Assembly (NCBI GenBank): GCA_019636445.1
Contig: JAHBXO010000028.1
Span: 1 to 64,000, forward strand
Source of the DNA: Gemmataceae bacterium
Lineage (GTDB): Bacteria > Planctomycetota > Planctomycetia > Gemmatales > Gemmataceae
DNA length: 64,000 bases
Direction of reading: 5' to 3'
The notes beneath the pieces are model-generated. The model was given only the letters and a program-made list of their open reading frames with translations. It did no database searches and was not told the origin of the DNA. Every line of letters begins with the position of its first letter. Position 1 is the first letter of the stretch. A program made the position numbers and the translations under genes. This document shows positions 50,208-59,166 of this stretch, piece by piece.

Positions 50208-51317
50208 CTACCAGTGCGCGTTCGGTCCCGTCGGCACGCTCACTCGCGATTCCTGCACGTCCCACTCGCTCCAACCGACGGGCGGGCCATCCTCGAGATA
50301 CGGCGCGACGATCTCGTCGAACTCGGCGAGGCTGTGCAACATCACGAACCGCTGCTGCACCTTCTTCGGCATCCGCAGGGCCTTCGTGTACCACGTGGCC
50401 ACCTTGCGGAACATGACGCAGCCGAACCGCTCGTCCCGCCGCCATTCGATCAGGCGTTCGAGGTGCAGGCGCATGAACTCGATCCGCTCGCGGTAGGTGC
50501 CGCGCGGGCCGGGGTCGCCGGTTTCGATCCAGCTCGCAAGCTGCCGGAAGAACCAGGGGTTCGCGAGCGCCCCGCGGCCGACGGCGAGGCCGGGACAGCC
50601 GGTCTCCTCGATCATCTGCGCGGCGTCCGCCACGGTCATCACGTCCCCGTTGCCGAAGACGGGGATGCGTTCGACCGCTTCCACGACGCGGCGGATGCCG
50701 TCTCGGTTGACCCGGCCACTGAAGCCCTGCTCGCGCGTGCGGCCGTGGATCGTGAGCGCGGCCACGCCGACCTTCTCGAACTCGCGGGCGAAGTACGGGG
50801 CGGTCAGTTGCGAGTCGTCCCAGCCGAGCCGCATCTTGACGGTAACCGGCAGCGCGACCGCCTCGACGACCTTGCGGACGAGCTCGATGGTGCCGCCGGT
50901 GGTATCGCACATCAGCGACGATCCGCCGCCGACGGCGACGACCTTGCGAACCGGGCAGCCCATGTTGATGTCCACGATGTCGGCGAGTCCGCGATCCTGG
51001 AGCCAGCGGGCGGCCCCGGCGAGTTCGTCGGCCTTGCCGCCGAAGATCTGCACGGAGAGCGGCCGGTCCGTCGGGTGCGTGGCCAGCAGGTCCATCGTCT
51101 TGGCCTTGCCTTCGAGGATGGCCCGCGCGTTGACGAGGTCGGTGGTGCAGAGTCCGACGCCGCCGATCTCGCGCACGGAGAGCCGGAAGGGCAGGTTCGT
51201 GTAACCCGCCAGCGGGGCGAGCGCGAATCGCGACGCGAGCTGGATGCGCCCGATGGCGATAGGCTCGCGGTAGTGCCGGGGCGGGGCGGGGATGGCGGTA
51301 TCGACGAGGGCGGTCAT
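50208..51317 (-). CDS. dusB: tRNA-dihydrouridine synthase
   Basis: A 369-residue flavoenzyme that reduces uridines in the tRNA D-loop. The TIM-barrel starts at LASRFALAPLAGYTNLPFR. The catalytic Cys is in DINMGCPVRKVV, and FMN-binding segments VKMRLGWDDS, LTIHGRTREQGFSG and VFGNGDVMT follow. The C-terminal helical RNA-binding domain contains VATWYTKALRMPKKVQQRF. It closely follows the DusB pattern. It is directly upstream of tRNA-Arg(CCT) on the same strand. Confidence 0.95.
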   Translation of the reverse strand: MTALVDTAIPAPPRHYREPIAIGRIQLASRFALAPLAGYTNLPFRLSVREIGGVGLCTTDLVNARAILEGKAKTMDLLATHPTDRPLSVQIFGGKADELAGAARWLQDRGLADIVDINMGCPVRKVVAVGGGSSLMCDTTGGTIELVRKVVEAVALPVTVKMRLGWDDSQLTAPYFAREFEKVGVAALTIHGRTREQGFSGRVNRDGIRRVVEAVERIPVFGNGDVMTVADAAQMIEETGCPGLAVGRGALANPWFFRQLASWIETGDPGPRGTYRERIEFMRLHLERLIEWRRDERFGCVMFRKVATWYTKALRMPKKVQQRFVMLHSLAEFDEIVAPYLEDGPPVGWSEWDVQESRVSVPTGPNAHW

Positions 51318-51361
51318 CGTGTAATCTTACGGGCGGTGACAACAGTTGCGGAGGGCGGGCG

Positions 51362-52066
51362 ATGACGGAGGACGAGTGGTATGACATGAAAGACGTGTTC
51401 GCGGTCCTGAATCCGGAACCTGCAATCATCTCTGATCGCAAGCTGAGACTCGCAGCGTGTCATACCCTTCGTTCTCTTGGCGATATGTTACCGTTTGAAA
51501 GTCAGGCATGCATCAAATACGTGGAACAGCATCTCGATGGACTTTTGAAGTGGAACGATGTTGTAAGCCGTGTGCTAAGTCGAAGTGTTCCGTTTCTGCT
51601 TGATCATATGGCGACACTCAAGCAGCTTGTCACCCGCGGCATTCCGGGTTTGCTCATTGCTTCCTCGGCGGCACGAGCTGTGAACGATTGCGCATTTTGG
51701 GCAGAGATGCTACACCGTGAGGGCCCGAATTGGCCCCAATGGTTTCGGATTGTTCATCGAAGCGGCGGTTTTCATCGCGGAGATGAGGATCGCGTGGATG
51801 GTGCGATGTTTCTCAAGCCATTTCACGACATCTTCGGCAACCCCTTCCGCCCCGTCGCCTTCGATCCCCGCTGGCGAACCTCCACCACCTTCGGCCTCGC
51901 GCGGACGATGTACGACGCCCGCGACTTCACCGCGATGCCGATCCTTGCGGACGCACTGCAAGACGCCGGCTGCGAAGACGACGCGATCCTGAACCACTGC
52001 CGCGACCCGCACCAGGTCCACGTCCGCGGCTGCTGGGTTGTCGATCTGGTGTTGGGGAAAACCTAG
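51362..52066 (+). CDS. Gemmata-type hypothetical protein with DIFGNPFRP signature
   Basis: A 234-residue protein. The C-terminal third (DIFGNPFRPVAFDPRW, ILADALQDAGCEDDAILNHC, VRGCWVVDLVLGK) is a signature of a large Gemmataceae-specific family, and SDRKLRLAACHTLRSL near the N-terminus is also typical. The first 450 bases are visibly richer in A and T than the end and the neighbouring genes, and residues 50-150 do not resemble family members I know, so the gene looks mosaic. The function is unknown. The stop codon abuts a REP palindrome. Confidence 0.75.
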   Translation: MTEDEWYDMKDVFAVLNPEPAIISDRKLRLAACHTLRSLGDMLPFESQACIKYVEQHLDGLLKWNDVVSRVLSRSVPFLLDHMATLKQLVTRGIPGLLIASSAARAVNDCAFWAEMLHREGPNWPQWFRIVHRSGGFHRGDEDRVDGAMFLKPFHDIFGNPFRPVAFDPRWRTSTTFGLARTMYDARDFTAMPILADALQDAGCEDDAILNHCRDPHQVHVRGCWVVDLVLGKT

Positions 52067-52100
52067 ACTTCCGAAGTCCGGCTTCGACTTCGGAAGTCGA
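52066..52100 (-). repeat. REP palindrome B2 (inverted orientation)
   Basis: GACTTCCGAAGTCCGGCTTC followed by GACTTCGGAAGTCGA; the asymmetric centre CCGGCTTCG shows it is the reverse complement of the other copies. It begins at the last base of the upstream gene's stop codon. Confidence 0.9.
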
Positions 52101-52170
52101 CGCGGCGCAGGCAATATTTTTGCAGAAGACGATAAGCTATTTCAATCGTGCAATAGGTCCCTGATACCCT

Positions 52171-52205
52171 CGACTTCCGAAGTCGAAGCCGGACTTCGGA
52201 AGTCG
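52171..52205 (+). repeat. REP palindrome B3 (upstream of the transposase)
   Basis: CGACTTCCGAAGTCGAAGCC followed by GGACTTCGGAAGTCG, ending 13 bases before the transposase ATG. Together with B2 it forms an inverted REP pair around a 70-base, partly AT-rich spacer. Confidence 0.92.
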
Positions 52206-52218
52206 GTGGAGATTCGCC

Positions 52219-52863
52219 ATGCCCCGCAGGCAGGAACCGCTCGTCGCTGGGCGGTTCTACCACATCTACAATCGCGGCCACAACCGACAGCCGATCTTCC
52301 AATCTCCGAACGATTACGGCCTCTTTCTTCGCAAGTATCGCCAATACGTCTGTCCGGAACATGCGGTCACGTTGGCCTATGTCTTGATGCCGAATCACTT
52401 CCACATGTTGGTCAAGGCCGCGACGGACGGCCTATCCCACGCGATGCAGTTGTTCGCGATCTCGTTCGCGAAGATCGTAAACCGCGAGCGGGATCGCGTC
52501 GGGGCACTGTTTCAAGGCCCGTTCCAGGCGAAGGCGGTTGAATACGACGAGTACCTGCTGCACCTGACGGGATATACTCACTTAAATCCGGTGAGGGCCG
52601 GCTTGGTTTCGTGTCCGGAAGAATGGGCGTATTCGAGTTGTCCGGAGTATCTCGGATTGCGGTCGGGATCGTTGCCGGAGACGGAAATGGTGTTCAAGCT
52701 ACTCGACTCGTATCAAATCGCGGGCCGTTCTCGGCAGGAAAAGTATTCGCGGTTCCACTTCGAAATGGCTGACCGCTATCTCTCGACTTCCGAAGTCGAA
52801 ACCGGACTTCGGAAGTCGGTGGCGGCGCCGCGCTCGGCTCCGCGGACTCCGCCTCGCCGCTAA
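52219..52863 (+). CDS. REP-associated tyrosine transposase (Y1 family)
   Basis: A 214-residue single-strand DNA transposase of the RAYT group. It opens FYHIYNRGHNRQPIF, with the HUH pair in MPNHFHMLVKA (HFH, about 64-66). The catalytic Tyr lies in YLLHLTGYTHLNPVRAGLV (likely the Tyr of the GYTHLNPV segment), and PEEWAYSSCPEYLG follows, all diagnostic of RAYTs. The last 26 residues (STSEVETGLRKS and on) are encoded by REP copy B4 and repeat A, and the TAA stop comes from repeat A. It overlaps the convergent GH3 gene by four bases. Confidence 0.93.
   Translation: MPRRQEPLVAGRFYHIYNRGHNRQPIFQSPNDYGLFLRKYRQYVCPEHAVTLAYVLMPNHFHMLVKAATDGLSHAMQLFAISFAKIVNRERDRVGALFQGPFQAKAVEYDEYLLHLTGYTHLNPVRAGLVSCPEEWAYSSCPEYLGLRSGSLPETEMVFKLLDSYQIAGRSRQEKYSRFHFEMADRYLSTSEVETGLRKSVAAPRSAPRTPPRR
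52784..52818 (+). repeat. REP palindrome B4, inside the transposase C-terminus
   Basis: CGACTTCCGAAGTCGAAACC followed by GGACTTCGGAAGTCG, one base different from B3. It is read in frame as STSEVETGLRKS within the transposase. Confidence 0.92.
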
Positions 52864-52866
52864 ACG
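52830..52866 (+). repeat. Interspersed repeat A, copy 3
   Basis: GCGCTCGGCTCCGCGGACTC then CGCCTCGCCGCTAAACG, two substitutions from copy 2 at 28707. It supplies the TAA of the transposase on the plus strand and the TAG of the GH3 gene on the minus strand. Confidence 0.9.
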
Positions 52867-54455
52867 AACTCGACGAGTTTGCCGTTCGACTTCAGCCACT
52901 CGAAGATCGTCGCGGTCAGCGTGCCGTCGTTGTCCATCCGCGGCACCTTCGCCTGCACGTCGAGCGAACCTTTTCGGGCCTCTACCCAGGCACTCAAGGC
53001 CGTCAGCTTCACCGGCACGACTTCCGGCCGCGTCATCGTTAGGTCGCCGATCCGGTGGGCGGCGTAGTCCTCGTTCAAACGATCCAATTCTTTATCCAGA
53101 TGCATCGCGAATTCCGTCAGGTCCGGCACGCGGTCGCGGAACTCGACGAGGTAGCGGTGGAAGCCCGGCGCGTCCGGCTTCGACGGGAACACCGGGCCGA
53201 CGTGGAAGTCGCCGGTGAACACGCCGCACGCCTTCGCCGCGAACGCGATCCCCTTCTCGACTTCCTCCTCGATCAAGTGCTCGCCGAACGCCGACAGGAA
53301 GTTCTTCGTCCGACCCGCGAATCGCATCAACGGCGGATCCGTCTTCTCGAAGATCACCGTGTCGCCGATGAGGTAGCTCCAGAGGCCGGCGCAGGTCGTC
53401 AGCACGACGGCGTAGCGCACGCCGATCTCGATCTCGCGCACGGTATGCCGCGTCGGCTTCTCCTTCAGCACGCCCTTCGAATCGAAGTCCTCGCACGGCA
53501 CGAACTCGAAAAAGATGTCGTGGTCCGGCACCAGCCGCAGCAGCTTGTACCGCGGGTCTTCGGTGGCGATGAACCCCTCGGAGGCCGGGTAGACTTCGCA
53601 GAACTCGAACGCATCCCCGCCGATCTGGGCGCGAAAGAGGTCGCGGTATCCGTCGAACTTCGTGCCGCCGTGGATGAGCATGCGGAAGTTCGGCCAGATT
53701 TCGGAGATGGTGTTCTTCCCCGTGACCTTCTTCATCATGTCGAAGAGCAGCGCCATCCAGGACGGCACGCCGGAGAGCGCGACGATGTCCGCCTTCGCGG
53801 CCGCCTCGGCGAGGCGCGGCATCTTCTCTTCCCACTTCGGGATGCGGCTCAGCTCCAGCGGCGGAAAGGTCAGCGGTCGCACGGCCGCGGGCACCTCGCG
53901 CGCCGCGATGCCGCTCAGGTCGCCGCCCCGCGCGCCGTTGGCGAGCAAGTTCACGTCGGTGTTGCCGCCGAGGAAGAAGAACTGGCCGGTGAAGATGCGA
54001 TGCTTCGGGAAGGCGTGCCGGAAGAGCGCCATCGTCGTCCGCGCGGCCTGCCGGTTGGACTTCACCATCTCCATCGAGACGGGGATATACTTCGTTGCCC
54101 CGCTGGTGGTGCCGGACGAGAGCGCGAAGTACGGCATGAAGCCGGGCCAGGTCTGGTCCGCGATGTCGGGGTAGCCCTTCCAGTAGTGTTCCCAGAAGTA
54201 CTCGTAGGACCGCACGGGCACGCGGGCCTGGTAGTCGGCGACGGAGTCGATCTTGGCGAAGCCGTGGTCCTGGCCGAAGCGCGTGTCGCGAGCGCGATGA
54301 ATCAGACTGAGAAGCGTCTCGGATTGAACCTTGGCGAGGTCGAGCGCGTCGAGGGCGCGGACGTCGCGGTGGGCGAGTTGCACGAACGCGGCGTCGGCGA
54401 CGCGGCGCGAGAGTCTGTGGTTGACGAGCGGCGCGAGGAACGAAGAGTCGATCAT
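52860..54455 (-). CDS. GH3 auxin-responsive-like acyl-acid amido synthetase
   Basis: A 531-residue adenylating enzyme of the GH3 family, known in plants for joining amino acids to jasmonate or auxin and present in some bacteria. The ATP-binding motif SSGTTSGATKYIPVS is at about 122-136. VYPASEGFIA and GLWSYLIGDTVIFEKTDPP follow, as does the C-terminal lid with RTKNFLSAFGEHLIEEEVEK. The bacterial substrate is unknown; an acyl acid and amine or amino acid are expected. It lies 68 bases downstream of the PmtA-like methyltransferase on the same strand. Its stop codon is supplied by repeat A. Confidence 0.92.
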   Translation of the reverse strand: MIDSSFLAPLVNHRLSRRVADAAFVQLAHRDVRALDALDLAKVQSETLLSLIHRARDTRFGQDHGFAKIDSVADYQARVPVRSYEYFWEHYWKGYPDIADQTWPGFMPYFALSSGTTSGATKYIPVSMEMVKSNRQAARTTMALFRHAFPKHRIFTGQFFFLGGNTDVNLLANGARGGDLSGIAAREVPAAVRPLTFPPLELSRIPKWEEKMPRLAEAAAKADIVALSGVPSWMALLFDMMKKVTGKNTISEIWPNFRMLIHGGTKFDGYRDLFRAQIGGDAFEFCEVYPASEGFIATEDPRYKLLRLVPDHDIFFEFVPCEDFDSKGVLKEKPTRHTVREIEIGVRYAVVLTTCAGLWSYLIGDTVIFEKTDPPLMRFAGRTKNFLSAFGEHLIEEEVEKGIAFAAKACGVFTGDFHVGPVFPSKPDAPGFHRYLVEFRDRVPDLTEFAMHLDKELDRLNEDYAAHRIGDLTMTRPEVVPVKLTALSAWVEARKGSLDVQAKVPRMDNDGTLTATIFEWLKSNGKLVEFV

Positions 54456-54523
54456 GGGTCCATCCGACGAAAACGGCCCGCACGACGGCGGGCCGTTCTT
54501 GCATTCTATCTATCGCATACCAT

Positions 54524-55177
54524 TCATGGCGCTTCGGCTTCGGGCTTGAAGCCCTTGCAGAAGTAGACGCCGGCCGGCGGGAAGTTCAGCGGCACCAGTT
54601 TGAACTTCACGTCGCTGAAGTAGTTCCGATAGAAGTTCCAGTAGACGTACGGCATCACGGTCAGTTGCCGGAAGACGCCCTCGGGGCCCATGCACTTCAT
54701 CGAACTCTCGAAGATCGCCTTGCGGACCGGATGCGGGATCGACGGCATTGGCAGACCGGACACGATGTGGTCGACGTGCTCGATGCCGCGGTCGGCGAGC
54801 AGTTTGTCGAGGTGCGCCGCGTCGCCCTGCACGATCTCGGCGTTCGGGAAGCGGCGGCGAAGGCGGTCACAGAAATCGGCTTCGATCTCGACAATCATGA
54901 GCCGCGTCTGCGGTTTCACGCGCTTGAGCAGGATATCCGTGATCGGCCCGGTGCCCGCTCCGAGTTCGACGATGACCTTGGCGGAATCCCAGTCGATCCC
55001 CCGCAGCATTTCCTTGACGAGGAATCGACCGCTCGGTGCCGGCGTGGCGATGGCGGTGCCCTGTGTCATGAACTTCTTGAAGACCATCCAGAAATCGCTG
55101 CGGTGCTTCGAGTCCGCCGGGGCGGCGGGGCTTCGGGCGTCGACGGAGCCGGGTGTCATGGGGGACTCGTGGGGCAT
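54524..55177 (-). CDS. SAM-dependent methyltransferase, phospholipid N-methyltransferase (PmtA)-like
   Basis: A 217-residue class I methyltransferase. The SAM motif VIVELGAGTGPITDILL is near residue 56, followed by MIVEIEADF and IVQGDAAHLDKLL. VSGLPMPSIP and the end NFPPAGVYFCKGF match the PmtA/rRNA-dimethylase-like group that methylates phosphatidylethanolamine. The start ATG at 55177 overlaps the stop of the hydrolase gene as TAATG, so translation is coupled. A lipid head-group substrate is inferred. Confidence 0.8.
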   Translation of the reverse strand: MPHESPMTPGSVDARSPAAPADSKHRSDFWMVFKKFMTQGTAIATPAPSGRFLVKEMLRGIDWDSAKVIVELGAGTGPITDILLKRVKPQTRLMIVEIEADFCDRLRRRFPNAEIVQGDAAHLDKLLADRGIEHVDHIVSGLPMPSIPHPVRKAIFESSMKCMGPEGVFRQLTVMPYVYWNFYRNYFSDVKFKLVPLNFPPAGVYFCKGFKPEAEAP

Positions 55178-56019
55178 TAGCGTCGGGTGGGTTTGACCAG
55201 GAATTGACGGGTCCAGCTGGGATGCGCCGTCGGATTCGGATCGGTAAGGAATGAAAGCACCAGCCGGTTCACTTTTCGCGAGCGTTCGATTTGCGGGGCG
55301 TGGCCGCATTTCGGGATCGAGAGGAAGTGGCCAATTCCATCGGGCATTTCGGCGGCGGCTTCCTCGGCCGTTTTCGGGCAGCAGATGCGGTCGTTCTCGG
55401 CCGTGATGAGCAGCGTGGGCACCTTGAGTTGCGACATCAACTGCCGGACGGAGTGTTCCTTCGTGTCATTGACGGTCCGAAGCATGCCGCGCTTCCAGCG
55501 GCGGTTCTTCACGGCCGCCTTGTAATAGCGAACCATGTCGCGATCGACATATCGGCGTCGGTGGAACACGCTGCGAACGACCGAGTTCCAGTCTTCCTTG
55601 CGAACCCCTTCCATGATCGGGAGCGATTCCTTGTCGCCCATGCCGGACGGGCACAGCAGGACCATCCGGTTGACCATTTCCGGGTAGCGATGGGCGAACT
55701 CGACGACGATCTTTCCACCGAGGCTGCTGGCCACGAGGTGGTATGGCGGGGTTTGTGCGAAGTTGAAGAGATAACTGTGGAGCTGTTCCACGAGGTAGTC
55801 GACCGAAACTTCCTTCTTGTCGTCGATCCGTTTATGGATGGCGTCGCCGTCGTAGACCAGGAAGTTCGGGAGATGGACGTCGAAGTATCGGCCCCAGAAT
55901 CGCCGGTTGCGGAACCAGGACTCGGCTTGTTCGGCGAGACCGTTGACGAGCACGAGCGGCTGCCGGCGGCCGTACGCCTTCGGGCGGATCCGTTCGAACA
56001 GGCCGTTCAATGCGGGCAT
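55177..56019 (-). CDS. Alpha/beta hydrolase
   Basis: A 280-residue alpha/beta hydrolase; the ATG at 56019 (MPALNGLFERI) is preferred to the in-frame TTG at 56040. The oxyanion strand is PLVLVNGLAEQAESWF. The nucleophile Ser is in VASSLGGKIVVEFAHRYPE. The acid lies in LLITAENDRICCP and the His in IPKCGHAPQIERS. It is the first gene of a probable hydrolase, methyltransferase, GH3 operon. The substrate is unknown; an acyl ester or lipid would fit the neighbours. Confidence 0.85.
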   Translation of the reverse strand: MPALNGLFERIRPKAYGRRQPLVLVNGLAEQAESWFRNRRFWGRYFDVHLPNFLVYDGDAIHKRIDDKKEVSVDYLVEQLHSYLFNFAQTPPYHLVASSLGGKIVVEFAHRYPEMVNRMVLLCPSGMGDKESLPIMEGVRKEDWNSVVRSVFHRRRYVDRDMVRYYKAAVKNRRWKRGMLRTVNDTKEHSVRQLMSQLKVPTLLITAENDRICCPKTAEEAAAEMPDGIGHFLSIPKCGHAPQIERSRKVNRLVLSFLTDPNPTAHPSWTRQFLVKPTRR

Positions 56020-56197
56020 TGCTCGGGGCTCCGCAGCCAACGGGGTGATCTCGGCGGGAATTGGAATAGCCTACCGCGCCCCGGGCCGGGCGCGAAGGAA
56101 AATCCGGGAACGGCGTTCCACCGGGACAGCTTATGCCACGGCGTGAAAAAATCCAAGCGCCGTTCCGATTTCCTGACGTCGCCCAGGCTGCGCGATT

Positions 56198-56860
56198 TCA
56201 CCCGGCCGGGGTTGAACCCAGTACGATCGTGAACTGCGCCTGCAATTCGCCAATCTTGGAACCCTTCACTTTTTGGAAGTCGACGGTGACCGACTCGCGG
56301 GCCTTCGGGTCCTTGATGCCCATGTAAATGCCGTCTTTCTCGTTCCGAGCTTTCTCGTCCTTGGCATAGCACTGCGTAATGAGCAGCGTATCCTTGCCCA
56401 TCTTGATCTTCACGTGGATGTGCGGCGCGCGGCCGGGATACTCGACCGGCTTGATCGTGCGGAAGTAGTATTCGCCGGTCGAGCCGGTGAGGAAGCGGCC
56501 GAAGCCCTGGAAGTGCTTGTCCTGCTTGTCCTTCTTGGGTTCGCTGTCCTTGGTGTGGAGGTAGACCCCGTTGGCGTCGCACTGCCAGATCTCGACGAGG
56601 GCGTTCTTGACCGGGTTGCCCTTGGGGTCCAGCACTTTGCCGGTCAGATGCGTGATCGTGCCGACGGAGGGATTGGTGCCGTCGTTGATGATGATCAGGT
56701 CGTTATCGGTGTCGAGGGGGAGCTTGTTGGGGTAGAAGGGCCCTTCGGTCTGTTTGGGGGTCTTCACGAGTTCTTCGGCGAAGGCACCGGGGGTGAAGAG
56801 CGCGAGGGCGGCGGAGCCGAGGACCAATCGACGCGAAACGGGAATGATGGACGAGGACAT
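56198..56860 (-). CDS. Exported intradiol ring-cleavage dioxygenase-like protein
   Basis: A 220-residue protein with a Tat signal (SRRLVLGSAALALFTPGAFA); GGAG eight bases upstream supports the start at 56860. The dioxygenase core starts QTEGPFYPNKLPLDTDNDL, then TGKVLDPKGNPVKNALVEIW. The Fe(III) ligands are visible as the Tyr in GVYLHTKD, and Tyr, His and His around PVEYPGRAPHIHVKI. It resembles the protocatechuate 3,4-dioxygenase beta family, but secreted relatives are often of unknown substrate. It is monocistronic here. Confidence 0.87.
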   Translation of the reverse strand: MSSSIIPVSRRLVLGSAALALFTPGAFAEELVKTPKQTEGPFYPNKLPLDTDNDLIIINDGTNPSVGTITHLTGKVLDPKGNPVKNALVEIWQCDANGVYLHTKDSEPKKDKQDKHFQGFGRFLTGSTGEYYFRTIKPVEYPGRAPHIHVKIKMGKDTLLITQCYAKDEKARNEKDGIYMGIKDPKARESVTVDFQKVKGSKIGELQAQFTIVLGSTPAG

Positions 56861-56933
56861 GATTTTCTCCGGGAGAGGGGCGAAGTCAGCGTATCGGTCC
56901 AAGGATAAACGGCGATGGAGCGAGCGTGGCGAC

Positions 56934-58988
56934 TCACGCCCCCGCGAGGATGATGCGCGGTCGCTTGTTCGGATCCGGTTCGGCGCGCTTGAGCAGGTCC
57001 CGCACCATCCACGGCACGTTGCCCTCGCCGAAGAGCAGGAAGCCGAGCGTGCCGCTCACCGGCGATTCGTCGGTCCAGCCGAAGTGGATTTCGGGAGGAC
57101 GGCCGACCTTGCCCATTTCGAGCGCCACCGCCGCGAGCGTGTGCGAGATCGAGGCCGCCTCGGTGATGTCGATCACGTAGCGTCCCTCCTCCTGCTGCAC
57201 CTTCACGATCGGTTGCGGGGCGAAGTCGCTGGCGTCGCTCAACTCCACCTCGATGAACACGATCATCAGGTCGCGCGGGATGCGGTGTTCGCGGCGGATC
57301 GCCGACTCTTTTTCGGCGAGGCTGCGCCGGCCGGGGCGGTGCGGCACGAGCACCGTCAGGTCCATTTCGCGGATCGCGTCCCAGAGCAAGTGCGACTGCG
57401 CGTCCGCCATGCGGAAGCCGCTGAAGCGCAGTTCCTTGCTCCGGGCGAAGCGGGAGATGAGCGAGGTGATCAGGATCGTGGCGATGAAGAACAACGAGAT
57501 GATGAGGCCCTGAAAGTTCTTCTCGACTTCATTCGCGATCGTGGTGTAAACGAAGACGGCCGTAATAAGCACAAAGGGTTTCGAGAGCCGTTTGTGCCAC
57601 GGCCCGGTGCGACTGCGGTAAACGTCGATCAGGCTCGCGACGCAGGCGCTGGTCATGAGCATGAGCACGCCGGTGGCGTAGGCGCCGCCCTGGGCGTCGA
57701 CGTTCGCTTTGAAGAGAATCGTGACGAGAAAGTTGATGGCCGTGAAGAGTAACACGAGCGGGCGGACGGCGCGGGCCCAATCGGGCGCCATGCCAAACTT
57801 GGGCAGGTATTGCGGCACGAGGTTCAGCAGGCCGACCATGGCGCTCGCTCCGGCGAACCAGAGAATCACGATGGTGCTGATGTCGTAGATCGTGCCGAAG
57901 GTCGCGCCGAAGAACGGGCAGATCGCTTTCCCTTCAGGACTTTCGCCGTGCGCGAGGTAGGCGAGCGCGCGGCCTGCGGCGGGCTTTTTCGGCCAGTCCT
58001 CGATGTGATGGATCGGCTTCCCGTTCGCGTCGAGTGGCAGGCCCCCTTCGGCCTTCACGGGCGTGATCTGGTCCGGCGGAATCAGCGTGCTCACCACGAC
58101 GGACGACGCGAGCAGCATCACGGACATGATGAGCGCGGCGGTGAGGAGTAGTTTCTTGGTGTTGGCGATGCGGCCGAGCGGGTGCTTCTTGTCGTCGTCG
58201 GGCCGGCCGCGAACGTGCGCGACGACGGCGACGCCGGTCTCGAAGCCTGACAGTCCCAGGGCGAGCTTCGGGAAGAGCAAGAGCGCCACCGCGACCATCA
58301 TGACGAGGCCGCTGCCGCCCGCGCCAAGCGGATTGTGCGGCAGGTGCCACTCACCGGCCCGGAGGTGGTTCCACCGGTCGCTCAACTTTTCGGGATGCTC
58401 GATCAAGTAGTTCAACCCGTAACCGAGCACGACGACGTTGAGTGTGAGATAGACGCCGACGATGACGGCCGCGATGCCGATGACCTCGCGGAAGCCACGC
58501 AGGAACATGCCGCCCAGCAGCGTGAGCATGAAAAGCGTCACGCCGATCTGCTGGCCGACGACCGGGTCGGCGCCGTGTTCCGGCCGCCATGGCCAGTTCG
58601 GGTTCTCGATGAGGTGGACGGCGGCGTCGGCGGCGGAGAGCGTTTTCGTGATGACGAAGCCGGTGGCCGCGAAGCCGAGCAACACGAGAACCATGATCTT
58701 GCCGGGCCAGCCCGAGACGAGCCGTGCGAGCATGCCGATGGAGCCTTGCCCCTCGAACGACTTGGATGCGACGTACGAATAGACCGGCAGCGCGCCGAAG
58801 AGCGTGACGAGGATCAGCACGACCGTGGCGATCGGCGCGAGCAGTCCGGCGTTCTGGACCGCGATCGAGGGCTGGTAACCGAGCGTCGAAAAGTAATCGA
58901 CACCGGTCAGGCACATGACCCACAGCCAGAACGACTGATGGGGGGCGTGGACCGGCTCCTTAGTGGAACCTGCGGTCGGTGTGGACAT
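56934..58988 (-). CDS. APC-family amino acid/polyamine permease
   Basis: A 684-residue integral membrane transporter of the APC superfamily with about 12-13 hydrophobic helices. It starts [30 protein letters not shown], the first helix with the unwound substrate site. A cytoplasmic C-terminal domain of about 170 residues (from about 515) contains [20 protein letters not shown] and may be regulatory. The substrate is not clear, and no metabolic partner is adjacent. Confidence 0.85.
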   Translation of the reverse strand: MSTPTAGSTKEPVHAPHQSFWLWVMCLTGVDYFSTLGYQPSIAVQNAGLLAPIATVVLILVTLFGALPVYSYVASKSFEGQGSIGMLARLVSGWPGKIMVLVLLGFAATGFVITKTLSAADAAVHLIENPNWPWRPEHGADPVVGQQIGVTLFMLTLLGGMFLRGFREVIGIAAVIVGVYLTLNVVVLGYGLNYLIEHPEKLSDRWNHLRAGEWHLPHNPLGAGGSGLVMMVAVALLLFPKLALGLSGFETGVAVVAHVRGRPDDDKKHPLGRIANTKKLLLTAALIMSVMLLASSVVVSTLIPPDQITPVKAEGGLPLDANGKPIHHIEDWPKKPAAGRALAYLAHGESPEGKAICPFFGATFGTIYDISTIVILWFAGASAMVGLLNLVPQYLPKFGMAPDWARAVRPLVLLFTAINFLVTILFKANVDAQGGAYATGVLMLMTSACVASLIDVYRSRTGPWHKRLSKPFVLITAVFVYTTIANEVEKNFQGLIISLFFIATILITSLISRFARSKELRFSGFRMADAQSHLLWDAIREMDLTVLVPHRPGRRSLAEKESAIRREHRIPRDLMIVFIEVELSDASDFAPQPIVKVQQEEGRYVIDITEAASISHTLAAVALEMGKVGRPPEIHFGWTDESPVSGTLGFLLFGEGNVPWMVRDLLKRAEPDPNKRPRIILAGA

Positions 58989-59166
58989 GGTGGGTGGAAC
59001 GCGCCCGGTCCGAATGCTCCGCGCCGAGCCGAGCCGAACGGACCGAGTCAGGCGGGCGCCCGGGGGGCGACCGGCCTTAAATCGGGAAGAGAGATTTTAG
59101 CGGAACGGGATGCTGTCAAGGGACCCGAAGGGTATCGAGCGATCTATCGTCTTGCAAATATTGAGG

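Larger units (their letters stand above)
52066..52866 (+). mobile_element. REP-associated transposase unit (RAYT with REP palindromes)
   Basis: One Y1-type transposase gene with three 35-base REP palindromes: an inverted copy at 52066-52100 and direct copies at 52171-52205 and 52784-52818. It ends in repeat A at 52830-52866. This arrangement matches REP/RAYT units of other bacteria, in which the single-copy transposase mobilises REP sequences. A solo REP at 31251 supports past activity in this genome. Confidence 0.88.
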
